Origin: Mastigamoeba balamuthi
Taxonomy: Eukaryota; Evosea; Mastigamoebida; Mastigamoebidae
NCBI GenBank assembly: GCA_902651635.1
Contig: CACRSC010000020.1
Coordinates: forward strand, 97,292 to 161,291
Direction of reading: 5' to 3'
Length of the DNA: 64,000 nt
The notes under the pieces were generated by a model. It did no database searches and was not told where the DNA came from. It saw only the letters and a program-made list of their open reading frames with translations. Positions within the stretch are counted from its first letter, which is position 1. Every line of letters starts with the position of its first letter. The position numbers and the translations under genes were made by a program. Shown here piece after piece: positions 11,272-23,975 of this stretch.

Positions 11272-13404
11272 TTATGAGTGGCTGTGCGTGATTGTGATAG
11301 ACGACGGCGGCAGTATCGTGGACATGTCGACGTCGGACGATGACTGCTGCGCCGTGTGCCCGCTGGCAGTTCCGCTCGCCTGGGAGGCGGCCCCGGCCTT
11401 GGTGTACCCAGACCCCGACGATCTGTTGTGCGAGACGGGCGAGGCGACTGCGTGGCCGACGACGGGAGACGCGGTGCTGCTGTTGTGTGCCACCACGGAG
11501 GGGCACAGCGCGCTGTCCAGCGAGGCCGAGTAGTAGCTCGGCACGGCCGTGGTGGCGTAGCCCGGGGACGGCGTTTGGTTGGCCACGGCAGGAGACATCT
11601 CCACTGGCGTTGATCCGAGGTAGATGTCGAAGGCCTTGGTGCCGTCCATCTCGACGGGGATGTTGACCAGCTTGGGGTCCCTCCGCCCTTTGTTCCGACT
11701 GTGGGGTTTGGGGTTGGAGGAGTCCGTCAGCCCTGCGAGACTCAGAGCAGACCTGCAGAAAGCCCCTGGAGCACGACGGTAATAGACTTTCGCAGGTAGG
11801 AGACTGGGCGTTAAGAGTGGAAAGATGCATACCAATAGATGCCGATGGTGCACGCAATCGCGGCGAAGCTACCGAGAAGAACGACACCTCCCGGGATGGC
11901 GATAGCCATGGCAAGCACCCTCTCTTCTTCTGTGCTCTCTTGGTGAGAAACGCGAGGCCCGGCCTCCCTCCGCACTGTCTCTGTCGTCTTTCAGGGCGTC
12001 GTAGAACAGCATGAACCCACCGGCACCGCTCTCGATGTCCGAGACGAGGACCACAAGGACGACGTCGGCGTGCAGGTCCAGCAGGATTACGTCGGCCGAG
12101 AACGTGTGCCTGAGCTCTGCCGTCTCCGCCGTCGCCCCGGACCAGATCTCTATCCTGTCTCCCTCGCCGATGCTGACCCACTCAAACTCGAGGTGCACGT
12201 AGTCCCAGTCGCTGCCCCTGGATCCGTTGGGCGCTATCACCCACATGCAGCGGCCGTTGGCTCTGTACATGGCGCTCTCGGGGAGCACCTGGTCTCCGTC
12301 CGAGAGAACAAAGCCCGTCTGGTTCCTGAGGACCGTTCTGTTGGAGCAGCCCCGCTCGCAGTGGCCTCCGAAGCGCGAGCCCTTGCACGCGCACGACGCG
12401 TTCACGCAGGCGCCCTCGTTGCAGTCGCTGTCGCTGGCGCACGTCGAGTTGTCCCAGGGGAGCACCACGATGCGCTCGACGCCCATGACGCTGTCGAAGC
12501 TGTTGCGCATGATGGAGAGCTCGTAGACGCCCGGGGGCAGGTACGTGGTGAAGTTGTGGCTGACCACGAGGGCCGCGGGCTGCTGGTGCTGGGCGGTCGA
12601 GTCGAAGTCGTGGCTCCACGTAGAGAGGTAGCGGTAGTCGTACTCTATCCCGGCCACCGGGTCGACGATCTGGAACCACTCGCCCCCTGTCGGCTTCAGG
12701 ACCTCTATCGCGAACCCAAACGGAACGCCGGGGAGCTGCGTGCGGTTCACATCGAGCTTGTAGGCACAATACCGCCCAGTGTAGCCGTCGCTGCACCTGC
12801 ATTCGCCCAGCAGGTACTCGCACGTGCCATGGCCCAGAGACTCGCACTGGGAGTCGCAGCCGGGGACAGCGCAGGACCACTGGACCTGGAAGTCGATGGG
12901 ATCGTACACGGTGCTGGCATCCCACACGAAGAAAGTGAACTGCAGGAGCCCAGTGAACTTGGCGCTGCAGTCTATCGACGCAGACCACAGCGCCGGCGCT
13001 GTGGGCACAGTCCCGCTCTCGGCGAGGGACCGCACGGACACAGGCCCTTCCAGGGACATGGAGGCGACGGCGGCGGAAGAGTTGAGGAGCACGAAGTAGG
13101 TGCGCATGGCGTAGTGGACCGACGTCGTCGACGAGGACCACCCAAACGTGATGTTCCTCGTCAGCGGCGTCAGCACGAGCTCTGGCGAGGCTCCAGGCGC
13201 CGTGGGCACTCCCCCCGTGGCGACAGCTGCGCGCGTACCTGTACCCGTGCTCGCCCAGATCGTTACAGGCGCCGGTGCCTGCGGTGCGGAGCCCTCGGTG
13301 AGGATAATGCCGGACCGGTCAGGAGGTTGTCTGGGAGGGCAGTTACGCACCGAGCAGACGAGCGGGGTAGCGACGAGCAGGACAAGAGCAGAGAGCGGAC
13401 TCAT
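11272..13404 (-). CDS. EGF-CUB type I membrane protein, copy 2
   Basis: Exons 13404-13351, 13278-11976, 11929-11833 and 11698-11272; phases 0, 1 and 2, 626 residues. The signal peptide MSPLSALVLLVATPLVCS is followed by the conserved APAPVTIW start of the N-domain. EGF 1 has SDGYTGRYC and EGF 2 reads CASDSDCNEGACVNASCAC. The CUB domain has the usual WVIAPNGSRG and a VLVSDIESGAGGF end. The TM is AMAIAIPGGVVLLGSFAAIA. The tail is Ser/Thr/Pro-rich and ends near DVDMSTILPPSS, the family's conserved C-terminal motif. Intron 3 is longer (134 nt) than in the sister genes. The divergent ectodomain suggests an older copy. Confidence 0.8.
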
Positions 13405-13969
13405 CAGGGCAGTGGAACACGGGTCGGGTGTGCGCCGGGCTGGAACAAAGAGAATGAGAATGATTTGGGATTGGTGGCGTCCGCCAGAGGCTGACTTCGG
13501 ATGTGTGGAGGAAAACAGCACTAAAAGTGCCCATCTTGCCAGAGACGGCATGTGGTCTTCTTTTTTTCCCTTTGAGAGGGCCGCGGCAGGAGGTCCAGTG
13601 GCTGCGTTGACAGGAAGGCGAACCGTGCACAGAACTCTGCATGTTGCAGTGCACTTTTATTCCTCACTTTTCGCGGTGGACCACAGGAAAATGACCAGCC
13701 TTCTGAAGCTGTTCACCCGATATCTGCGGAATGCTACGGGCTTCAAAGTACTCACTGATAGAAATTTACACTGCTCAGCGTGTATTCACGCCCAAATTAT
13801 TGGCTGGCACCACAGGCCCGCCCCAAGTGGAGGTCACCCAGGTGTGGGGTCAGTGAGGGCAGTGGGCAGTATCGACTGAGTACGGTTGTGCGCATTTTTA
13901 ATGAGTGTTTGTATTGATGCACTGCAGCGCACAGTTGTCATGTCAGCCTGGACGCTTGGACACTTTTGC
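13405..13969. other. intergenic between copies 2 and 3
   Basis: No gene, RNA or repeat recognised; should hold the promoter of copy 2. Confidence 0.4.
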
Positions 13970-15988
13970 TCAGTTCGGCTTTGGTGGTGTGGGAACTACT
14001 CCAGTCATATCGATCGAGGAAGAGGAGAGCTTGCCCGAGTTGGCTGCAGCGCTCAGTTGCTCTGGCGCTGATCCGGACTTGACAGCCCCAGAACCGGCCG
14101 ACTCGTTGGGAGACGACAGCGCTGCGGTAATATTCGCTTCGCCTGCGTGCGACGCGTGGCTGTACACCCCCGCCACGGACACATAAATCATGCCTTCGGC
14201 TGTGGCGCCGTAGCTGTTGGAGACAGGAGATGCAGCGAAGCTGGACGACGTTCCCTTGGTGCCCCCGATCGAGGGAGACGTCATGGACTCCAGGGGGCTG
14301 TCGACCAGCACACCCGCTCCCAGTGTGCCGTCCTGCTCCACGGGGAGGTTGAGCATCTTTGGGTCTCTGCGTCCCTTCTGGCGACTGAGGAGCAGCATGT
14401 GAGAACGTGCTATGTTTGATAGTGGACGGTACCAGTAGAACCCGACCACACCTGCCACTCCAGAGAAGACGCACAAGACGACCACTCCGCCCGGAATTCC
14501 AACAGCCATCGGGATGATGTTCTCTGGAATAAGGTGAGAATAGTAGAGCAGCATGCGGTGGCAGTACTCGGGTTCTTATGAGTGCTGTAGTGCAGCATGA
14601 ACCCAGAAGAGCCGCTCTCGATGTCCGAAGTGAACACCAAGCGGACAACGTTGTTGTGGAGACCCTTGATGTCCACCTTGCTCGTGATCGTCTGGCTGAG
14701 CTTGACTGACTGCTCTGTGCTGCCCATCCAGACCTGTAGAGAGTCGCCCTCTCCAAACGACGCCCAATCGACCTCGAGCTGTATGTAGTCCCAGTCCTGG
14801 CCTCTGCTCCCGTTGGGTGCGATCACCCACACGCACTGTGTGTTGGCCTGGTACATTGCAAGTGACTGTGATGACATGCCGGCATCCGACTGGACCACTC
14901 CCGACAGTGCATTGAGGACAGTCCTGTTGGCGCAGCCCCTCTCGCAGTGGCCCCCGAACCGCGAGCCGCTGCACGCGCACTCGCCGCTCGCGCAGGGGTC
15001 GCCGTTGCAGTCGATGAGAGAGGAGCAGGAGGTGTTGTCCCAGGGCAGCACAGTGAAGGTCTCGTCGCCCATCGCGTTGGCGTAGTAGTCGCGGTACGTG
15101 GTGAGGATGTACGTTCCTGGCGGAAGATACGCCCGGAAGGTGTGGTTGGAGACCAGCTGCGCCTGGTCACGGGGAAAGGAGAGGTCATAGTCGTGGCTCC
15201 ACGTGGTGAAGTACCGGTAGTCGTACTCGGCGCCCTTTATTGTGTCGATGACGTGAAACCACTCAGACCCTTGCGGTTTCGGTATCATCATGGTGATGGC
15301 GAACGGGACGCCAGGGCGCTGCGTGCGGTTCATGTCGAGTTTGTAGCCGCAGTAGGTCCCAGAGTACCCGTCCCTGCACCTGCACTCCCCCAGCAGGTAC
15401 TCGCACGTCCCATGGCCCAGCGACTCGCACTGCGCGTTGCAGCCCGGGACAGCGCAGGACCACTCGATCTGGAAGTCGATGGGGTCGTACACGGCGCTGC
15501 TGTTGGCGTCCCACACGAAGAACGTGAACCGGAGGATCCCAGTGAACTTGGTTGTGCAGCTGATCGACGCCAGCCACAGCGCCGGCGCTGTGGGCACAGT
15601 GCCGCTCTCTGCGAGGGACCGCACGGACACGGGGCCACCGACCGGCAGGACGACGGCAGCGGACGAGTTGGTGAGCGTGAAGGCGTTGCGCATGGAGTAC
15701 TGGACCGAGGGCGACGTCGAGGACCACCCCAGCGTGATGTTCCTCGTCAGTGGCGTCAGGGCGAATTCCGGTGATGCTCCTGGCTGATTTGCAGTGCCCG
15801 ACGAGACGAGGTCGACCCGTTGGCTGGGGCCGGGTTGAGCCCACACCCACACCGGTGCTGGCGCCTGTAAAGTAGTCGGAGCACAGTGGCACGAGCGCAG
15901 TGAGGCACCGCGAGATGTGGATGGAGCGGCGCACCGACAGGGTCACCGTTGTGGCCCACAGCAACGTGAGAGATACTGTAGAGCCCAT
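13970..15988 (-). CDS. EGF-CUB type I membrane protein, copy 3
   Basis: Exons 15988-15935, 15864-14568, 14523-14433 and 14384-13970 give 618 residues with the family phases. The introns are 70, 44 and 48 nt. Signal peptide MGSTVSLTLLWATTVTLS is followed by APAPVWVWAQPG. The ectodomain is very close to copy 5 and to the pseudogene at 16.8-18.3 kb, so these arose by recent duplication. EGF 2 is CSSLIDCNGDPCASGECAC and the CUB has EVDWASFGEGDSLQVW. TM: IPMAVGIPGGVVVLCVFSGV. The tail shares the SPLESMTSPSIG stretch with the pseudogene and ends SSSSIDMTGVVPTPP, a variant of the C-terminal motif. Confidence 0.8.
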
Positions 15989-16760
15989 GACCACCTGTGT
16001 GGCCTATGTGTGGTGGATGTGAGGAATAAGAATAAGAATATGTGGTGCGCCTGTGTGATATCGCTGTATCGCACGGTGTGTAGAAGTGCCCATACCCCAG
16101 GGCCGATCTCAATTGAGAAATGAAAACCGTGTGCGGAGGTATGCGGGGGAGAAAAACGAGTTTTCGCTCGGAATGCTGAACTTCGGCTGAAGCCCCCGGC
16201 TGCTCTTGCAGGTCTCCCGCTTGCTGAACTCACCTTTGGCTGGCGAAACAAGTAGCCCGCCTTCATGGACAGTTTCCGGATTCAGACATGAATTAAACTT
16301 TGAACACAATCTCAAGCCTGGTAGCACGCTGCAACTGTCCGATAAGGCAACCACTTTAATGCACGAACGCGGAGTGGACAACCGCTGTGTGCACCACAAG
16401 TCGGTGACGAGCCAACAGTAGTTGGGGAGGACAGTGGCTGGGCTGTGGCACTCACTTCGGCGTGTTGATTGCAAATTACTGACACAGGAAAACTTCTTTT
16501 TCCGAATTCTGAGGTCGCGGGACGAGGGGCACATGGTGAACTCTCGAGTCTCAAGCCCAGTTGCACCGTACTGGCGTTGGATCTGTGTACGCGTCCACTA
16601 TCGAGCAGATGATATCCCATCAAGCATAGGAGTGGGCGGGCCCCTTGTGATTCTCATTTCGCCGTTTCTTAGGTCCATAATCGTGGGAATACCTTTACGA
16701 AAGGTGCCCGAGTTGAACTAGCATGTGAAACTGTACATTCTGGTTGGATAACAAGGGAGA
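15989..16760. other. intergenic between copy 3 and the pseudogene
   Basis: About 770 nt with AT-richer stretches. Short ORFs have no protein-like character. No tRNA, repeat or receptor relic could be recognised by eye. Confidence 0.4.
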
Positions 16761-17681
16761 CTAGAGCTGGGAGAGCTGATCTGCGTTTGGGGCAGCAGCG
16801 GAACCGTGGTTTCCTGAGACAGGCCCGTTCTTGGAAGCTGCAGATCCTGACAACTCAATCGGAGACGACAGCATGGGAGCAGCGGTCTGACTGATGACTG
16901 GGGAAGCATAGCTGCACGCATAGACCAGGCCCTCGGCTGTTGCAGAGTAGTTGGATAAGGGAGTGGATACTGGGCTCGACGAGGGTGCCTTGTTCGCCCC
17001 GATAGAGGGAGACGTCATGGACTCGAGGGCTGTCGACCAGCACGCCCGCTCCAAGTGTGCCGTCAAGCTCCACGGGGAGGTTGAGCATCTCTGGGTCCCT
17101 GCGTCCCTTCTGGCGACTGTGAAGTTGTGTGAGAACGTGCTATGTTTGATAGTGGACGGTACCAGTAGAACCCGACCACACCTGCCACCCCCGCAAAGAC
17201 ACACAGGACCACTCCACCCGGAATCCCAACGGCCATCGGGACGATGTTCCCTGGAGCTAGTGTGAGAAGAGCAGGGCATGTGACAGTGGCAGTACTCGGC
17301 GTTTGATGGGTGCTGTTGAAGCATGAACCCCGCTGACCCACTCTCGATGTCCGAAGTGAACACCAAGCGGACAACGTTGTTGTGGAGCTTCCTGATGTCC
17401 ACCTTGCTCGTGATTGTCTGGCTGAGCTTGACTGACTGCTCTGCACTGCCCATCCAGACCTGCAGAGAGTCGCCCTCTCCAAATGATGCCCAGTCGACCT
17501 CGAGCTGTATGTAGTCCCAGTCCTGGCCTCTGCTCCCGTTGGGGGCGATCACCCACACGCACTGCGTGTTGGCCCGATACATCGCGAGTGACTGTGATGA
17601 CATGCCGGCATCCGACTGGACCATTCCCAACAGTGCATTGAGGGCAGTCCTGTTGGCGCAGCCCCTCTCGCAGTGGCCCCC
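16761..17681 (-). pseudogene. EGF-CUB pseudogene, C-terminal half (copy 4)
   Basis: Minus-strand sequence matching copy 3 from GGHCERGCANRT through CUB, the phase-1 intron, TM (IVPMAVGIPGGVV) and tail. The tail has lost a base or two just after LVDSP, shifting the frame compared with copy 3. At about 17,681 homology on this strand stops abruptly and continues on the opposite strand. No signal peptide or N-domain lies upstream. Clearly broken. Confidence 0.85.
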
Positions 17682-18307
17682 AGAGAGCGGCACTGAACCC
17701 ACAGCATTGGCGCTGTGGCTGGCATCTATTGACTGCACAGCCAAGTTCACTGGGATCCTCCGGTTCACGTTCTTCATGTGGGACGCCAACAGCAGTGCCG
17801 TGTACGACCCCATCGACTTCCAGATCGAGTGGTCCTGCGCTGTCCCGGGCTGCAACGCGCAGTGCGAGTATCTGGGCCATGGGACGTGCGAGTACCTGCT
17901 GGGGGAGTGCAGGTGCAGGGACGGGTACTCTGGGACCTACTGCGGGTACAAGCTTGACATGAACCGCACGCAGCGCCCTGGCGTCCCATTCGTCATCATC
18001 ATGACGATACCGAAACTGCAAGGGTCTGAGTGTTTTCACGTCATCGTCACAATAACGGGCGCCGAGCTCGACTACCAGTACTTCACCACATGGACCCACG
18101 ACTTCGACCTCTCCTTTCTGCATGGCCAGACGCACCTGGTCTCCAACAACACCTTCACGACTTAGCTGGCGCCAGGGACGTACATCCTCACCACGTACCG
18201 CGACTACTACGCCAACGCGATGGGCGACGAGACCCTCACTGTGCTCCCCTGAGACACCACCCCCTGCTCCTCCCTCATTGGCTGCAACGGCGACCCCTGC
18301 GCGAGCG
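17682..18307 (+). pseudogene. inverted ectodomain cassette of copy 4
   Basis: Plus-strand copy of the segment missing from the minus-strand half: from SGTEPTALALWLASIDC through EGF 1 (GTCEYLLGECRCRDGYSG) and the middle domain to NGDPCAS. It has an in-frame TAG after NNTFTT and a TGA where copy 3 has WDN. This is an internal inversion of about 626 bp relative to the rest of the pseudogene, with the N-terminal part deleted. Read on the plus strand it forms a misleading 208-residue ORF (17539-18165). Confidence 0.85.
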
Positions 18308-18471
18308 TGCCCAGATAATATCCTGTCGGCTCCAACCCTGTAGTTTTGAATACCTGTCTGAGCTTCTGCTGCTCTCCTCACAGTGGCTCAGTGCTGCTGG
18401 GTCTCTTGCTTTTAACGTTAGGAAAAATCGGAGCAGTTGGTGTACAGCGACGAACGTGGGATAGTTGTCAT

Positions 18472-20500
18472 TCAGTTAGACTTAGGTTCTACGGAAATCA
18501 CGTCGGACGAGAACTGGAGCTGCTCCGAGCTCGTTGCAGAGCCGGTGTCGGGGTGCCCTGGGACAGCTCTGTACCTGTCCCCCGCAGATCCGGACGACTC
18601 AATAGGATAGGACAGCGCCGGAGCAGCAGTCACACTAGCAACTGGGGATGCGATGCTGCACGCATAGACCATGCCCTCGGCTGCGGTGGAGAAGCAGTGA
18701 GTGAAGGGGGTGAAGACCGGACTAGACGAGGTTGGCTTGTTCTCCCCGAGGGGCGCAGACCCGATGGGGCTGTCAGCGAACACGCCCGCTCCCACTGTGC
18801 CGTCCAGCTCCACAGGAAGGTTGACAATCTTCGGGTCTCTGCGCCCCTTCCTGCGGCTGTGCAGCGGTGTGTGAGAGCAGACGAGCTGTGATATGTCGGC
18901 ACCAGAAGAACCCTATCACGCATGCCACCCCAGCGAAGACGCAGAGGACGGCCACTCCTCCTGGAATCCCCACGGCAATCGGAATGATGTTCTCTGTTGC
19001 GAGCGTGAGAAGAGCAGAGCAGCATGCGACGTTGGCAGTACTCGAGTTCTTGTGGGTGCTGTAGTGCAGCATGAACCCAGCTGACCCGCTCTCGATGTCC
19101 GACGCGAACAGAATGTAGATCACGTTGGTGTGAATCGCCTTGATGTCCACCTTGCTCGTGAGTGTCTGGCTGAGCTTGACTGACTGCTCTGCGCTGCCCG
19201 TCCAGACCTGCAGAGAGTCGCCCTCTCCAAATGATGCCCAATCGACCTCGAGCTGTATGTAGTCCCAGTCCTGGCCTCTGCTCCCGTTGGGTGCGATCAC
19301 CCACACGCATTGTGTGTTGGCGTTGTACATGGCTCGGGCCTCTGATGACTCTGCTGCGTCCGACTGGACCACTCCCGAGTGCGCGTTGAGGACAGTCCTG
19401 TTGGCGCAGCCCCTCTCGCAGTGGCCTCCGAACCGTGATTTGCTGCACGCGCACTCGCCGCTCGCGCAGGGGTCGCCGTTGCAGTCAATGAGGGAGGAAC
19501 ACGAGGTGTTGTCCCAGGGCAGCACAGTGAAGGTCTCGTCGCCCATAGAGTTAGCGAAGTAGTCGCGGTACGTGGTGAGGATGTACGTTCCTGGCGGCAG
19601 ATACGTCCGGAAGGTGTGGTTGGAGACCAGCTGCGCCTGGCCACGCGGAAAGGAGAGGTCATAGTCGTGGCTCCACGTGGTGAAGTACCGGTAGTCGTAC
19701 TCGGCGCCCAACGGTGTGTCGACGATGTGGAACCACTCGGAACCAAGCGGGTGCATTAGCGTCATGGTGATGGCGAACGGGACGCCAGGGCGCTGCGTGC
19801 GGTTCATGTCGAGTTTGTAGCCGCAGTAGGTCCCAGAGTACCCGTCCCTGCACCTGCACTCGCCCAGCAGGTACTCGCACGTGCCATGGCCCAGAGACTC
19901 GCACTGCGCGTTGCAGCCCGGGACAGCGCAGGACCACTCGATCTGGAAGTCGATGGGGTCGTACACGGCGCTGCTGTTGGCGTCCCACACGAAGAACGTG
20001 AACCGGAGGATCCCAGTGAACTTGGCTGTGCAGCTGATAGACGCTAGCCACAGCGTCGGCGCCGTGGGCACAGTACCGCTCTCTGCGAGGGACCGCACGG
20101 ACACGGGGCCACCGACCGGCAGGACGACGGCAGCGGACGAGTTGGTGAGCGTGAAGGCGTTGCGCATGGAGTACTGGACCGAGGGCGACGTCGAGGACCA
20201 CCCCAGCGTGATGTTCCTCGTCAGCGGCGTCAGAGCGTACTCCCACTCAGCCCCGGGATGCGAGGCTGTACCCGACGAGACGATTTCGACCCTTGTGTCC
20301 GACCCGGTTTGAATCCAGACCCAAACAGGGGCTGGCCTCTGCTGCGCGCGACGCCGTGTCGGGCCGCGAAGACGTGAGAGCGTCGTCAGTGGTCGGAGAA
20401 TCGGCAGGTGGATGCAGCGGTGGACGCGCAAACGGCGCACCGATAGGGCCCACGCCGCAACCCACAGCACCGCGAACGCGATGTGCACAGCAGGGCGCAT
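18472..20500 (-). CDS. EGF-CUB type I membrane protein, copy 5
   Basis: Exons 20500-20441, 20341-19042, 18993-18903 and 18856-18472; phases 0, 1 and 2, 611 residues. Signal peptide MRPAVHIAFAVLWVAAWALS. The ectodomain is nearly the same as copy 3 across the N-domain, EGF 1, EGF 2 and CUB, diverging mainly at the start (PAPVWVWIQTG) and in the middle domain. TM: IPIAVGIPGGVAVLCVFAGV. The tail starts RRKGRRDPK and is shorter, ending SSDVISVEPKSN, so it lacks the usual STxxPP motif. Intron 2 is 48 nt and in frame without a stop, so retention would add residues before the TM. Confidence 0.8.
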
Positions 20501-21237
20501 CACGCGAGCGCGTGGTGTGCGACCGTGAGCTCGATTGGGGAAGAGGGAGCAGAATGCAAGGCTGTGGGTGATCTCAGGCTTTGGCCCTCATAACCATGCC
20601 CGAAAAAGGACCGCAAAAGGAATCCGCCACAGGGATATCTGAAATGGGCGGGGAAGCTTGTTGCTTGGCACGATTTGCGAACACCGGGCCCCGATGTCTC
20701 TGAGAGACAGATCGAGCCTCGGAAGATCACTGCCTTCAGACATAGGCGAATATGCTACCAAGTTATCAGGACGTTGGGGCGAATCGCAGTGCCGTCATTA
20801 CGGTCCGCCATCTGAAAGAGTGGCCTGAGGAAGAACGAAAGCGGGGTGAACGGCATGCTTGATGTTGTTGGAAGAACCTCTTCATTTGCACCGTCTACGA
20901 GCTTTCAGTATGCCTCGCGGGCCACCAGAGGTGGCTCTAGCGTGGCCTGATCCACTATTGACAGTTCGGTTCCCTAGACTAACAAACAAGAGCTTTGTTG
21001 CCAAACGTCATCTGTTCAACCACCTTTTTCAGCATACTTGCGCGCAGTCACACTCACAGTTCATACAATGCCACAGACTTGGCGCATCATTTGGCAAAGG
21101 CTCTGTCTGTGATCGCCTGCATCTACATGATCAACACTGGGATCCCCTGTCTGGGTCGGTACCAGCGCTGTACGAAGGAATTCGTGTCGGAAAATCTGCA
21201 ATTGTTCTACACAGAGGGCGAAGCAACATGTCGTCCC
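20501..21237. other. intergenic between copies 5 and 6
   Basis: Lower-GC spacer with no gene, RNA or repeat recognised. Confidence 0.4.
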
Positions 21238-23325
21238 TCACTTGGAGGCAGATACGGATGCAACAGATGCTGGAGGGACGACAGTGGACATGTCCACGTC
21301 CGACACTGAGCTCTGAGCCTGCCCAGCTCCGCTGGCAGCACTGGCACTGTGGTGATCGACTACAGCGGACTGCACAAACGCGGACGACCCGGACGACGCG
21401 AGGGGGGACGAGTGAGCCGGTGCAGCCGTGGGGCCGACGACAGGCGACGCGTTGCTGTAGGCCCCGACCACAGCGGCGTAGACCATCCCCTCGGGCGTGA
21501 CGGAGAAGCAGCAGTTGGAGGCCCCCGTCGACACGAAGCCGGACGACGACGCCTGGTTGGTCGCCGTCATCGTGGGCGACATCATCATCATGTCCACGGT
21601 GTTGTCAATGCAGACGCCCTTGAGCACGGAGCCGTCCGCCTCGACTGGTATGTTAACCTTCTTGGGGTCCTTCCTTCCCTTGTGGCGGCTGCGGTGCGGA
21701 GATGCGTGAGTTGGGGCTGCGTGCAGACGCCCTTCCTGGGCGCAAGGTCATTGTAGTGGCTGCTTACCAGTAGTGCCCGGTGGTGAACACGATGGCCACG
21801 AACACAGCCAGGCACACGGCCCCACCGCATATCCCCACAGCCAGCGGTACAATGTTCTCTGGCGTAGTGGTTATCCGGTGAGGACTCGAGAAACTTCTAT
21901 GTGCGTACTTGAGTTCCTGCGGACGTCGTAGTGCAGTTTAAATCCCGCAGAGCCGCTTTCAGAATCGGATATGAACACGAGGAAGACCGAGTCCGAGTGG
22001 AACTCGGTGAACTCGGCCTCGCCGGTGAACGTCTGGTCCAGCTTGGCAGTCTCGAACGAGCTGCCGTACCACACCTGCAGCTTGTCCCCGGGCCCGATGT
22101 TGGCCCAGTCGAACTCGAGGTGGATGTAGTCCCAGTCCCCGCCTCTGCTGCCGTTGGGCGATATCGCCCACATGCAGCGCGTGTTGGCCGCGTACATCGC
22201 CAGCCCCTCCAGCGGCTCTGCAGCGTCCGACTGGACCACCCCCGCGTGCTCCCTCAGCACGGTGGCGTTGGAGCACCCGCGCTCGCAGTGGCCTCCGAAC
22301 TGGGCGCCGCCGCACACGCACGTGCCACCCGCACACGTGCCGTTGTTGCAGTCGAGGTTGCTCGAGCACGAGGCGCTGTGCCACTGCCGCACAGTGAACC
22401 TCTCCTGCCCCATGAGCCTGTTGAAGTCGTCGCGGTACAGCGAGAGCACGTAGGCGCCGGGCGGCAGGAACGTCTCCATCGTGCGGTTCACGACGAGCCG
22501 CGCCAGTCCTTCCTGAGCGTCGGGGTTCTCGTCGTAGTTCCACGTGAAGAGGTAGCGGTAGTCGTACTCCACCCCAGCGCTGTCCGTTATCGCAAGCCAC
22601 TCGGCTCCTGTCGGCTTCAGGACCGTGAAGCCCACTGTGAACGGGACGCCAGGGCTCTGTGTGCGGTTCATGTCGAGTTTGTAGCCGCAGTAGGTCCCAG
22701 AGTACCCGTCCCTGCACCTGCACTCCCCCAGCAGGTACTCGCACGTGCCATGGCCCAGAGACTCGCACTGCGCGTTGCAGCCCGGGACAGCGCAGGACCA
22801 CTCGATCTGGAAGTCGATGGGGTCGTACACGGCGCTGCTGCTGGCGTCCCACACGAAGAGAGTGATCTCGAGGAAACCCGTGAACTTGGCCGTGCAGTCC
22901 ATCGACGCCCACCACTCCGAGGACGCGGTGGGCACGTGACCGGCCGCAGCGAGGCCATGGAGAGAGACGGGCCCGCCGCTCGGCAGGGCAATCTCCGTAG
23001 CGGACGCGTTGACCAGGGAGAAGGAACTCCGCAGTGCGTATTGCACAGAAGCCGATGAAGAAATCCACACAAAAGAGGCGTTCCTCGTCAGGGCCGTCAG
23101 GACGTACTCTGGCAGAGGCCCCGGCGCTGTCGGCACGCCCGCAGTGACTACGCCCACCTGCGTGCTCGGCCCTGTCCGCAGCCACACGCTCACGGGTGCC
23201 GGCGTCTGCGGTGTGGGCAGGGCAGAATATTTGTGGTCAGAATGAACCGGAGAACCCAGACAACAAGAAAAAAAGAACAGTGCAGCTAAGAGAGGCTCAC
23301 AGAGGAGGACAGTGCAATGGCGCAT
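21238..23325 (-). CDS. EGF-CUB type I membrane protein, copy 6
   Basis: Exons 23325-23248 (5' splice site GTTCAT uncertain), 23205-21909, 21858-21768 and 21688-21238; 638 residues. Signal peptide from MRHCTVLLCEPLLAALFFF. N-domain begins TPAPVSVWLRTG. EGF 1 is nearly identical in DNA to copies 3 and 5, although the flanking domains are clearly diverged, which suggests gene conversion. EGF 2 is CSSNLDCNNGTCAGGTCVC. CUB has EFDWANIGPGDKLQVW. TM is IVPLAVGICGGAVCLAVFVA. The tail begins RHKGRKDPKK and ends DVDMSTVVPPAS, keeping the conserved motif. This is the 5'-most gene of the array. Confidence 0.8.
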
Positions 23326-23975
23326 GCGCAGAGCAGCGTGAGGGACCTTGGGATGCGCATTGGTGTGGCGAAACTACTGCTCTCGAGAGCAAATTTCTTT
23401 TTTCTGCTTTGATTTTACCGGTCAGAGAAACTGGCGACTATTTAAAATCTACTTTCTTCCCTTCACCTCCTTCCGAAACCGCGCTATGTGCTCTGGGTCG
23501 CTTTCGCGGTTGCGTCGTTCCTCGATCGTGGGCACTTTTCATCAGATATTATGGACACTTTTTCCGTTTTGGACTGTGTACAGGTGCGTGATTTCTGGCG
23601 TAATACCCTTGAGTCTTCTGCTGCTTGCCGACGTCTCTCCATGCTATTCTCAGCCAGAGAAGGAACTCTGTAGCATCACCTCGCAGTGGGGATACGTTTT
23701 CTCAGCCGTCCACTTTTGTGTACTTTTGTTGCCAACTGCATCACAGGTCTATTACTGAAAAAGGAAATGGGCCGCTCTGTCATGCTGTGCGCCATCGAAA
23801 GGGACCGGAACTCTCACAATACGAGAGTCTAGACAGGTTCTTGGGTCGGCTGAGAAGTGGTGAACCCGGTCGGATACGTACCCCCCTCCCCACCGTATCT
23901 CTCGTTCCTTGCGCCCGAAATACACGCAACAGACCGAAAAAGTTGCGTTCGCGTTTGCCACAGCAGCGGTGAGAA
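23326..23975. other. divergent intergenic region
   Basis: Between minus-strand receptor copy 6 and the plus-strand crystallin-like gene; AT-richer, with pyrimidine tracts. Should hold two promoters. No element recognised. Confidence 0.4.

Noticed and set aside
17539-18165. Plus-strand 208-residue EGF-containing ORF
   Set aside because: It joins antisense CUB sequence to an inverted fragment of the receptor pseudogene and is followed by stops; not a gene.
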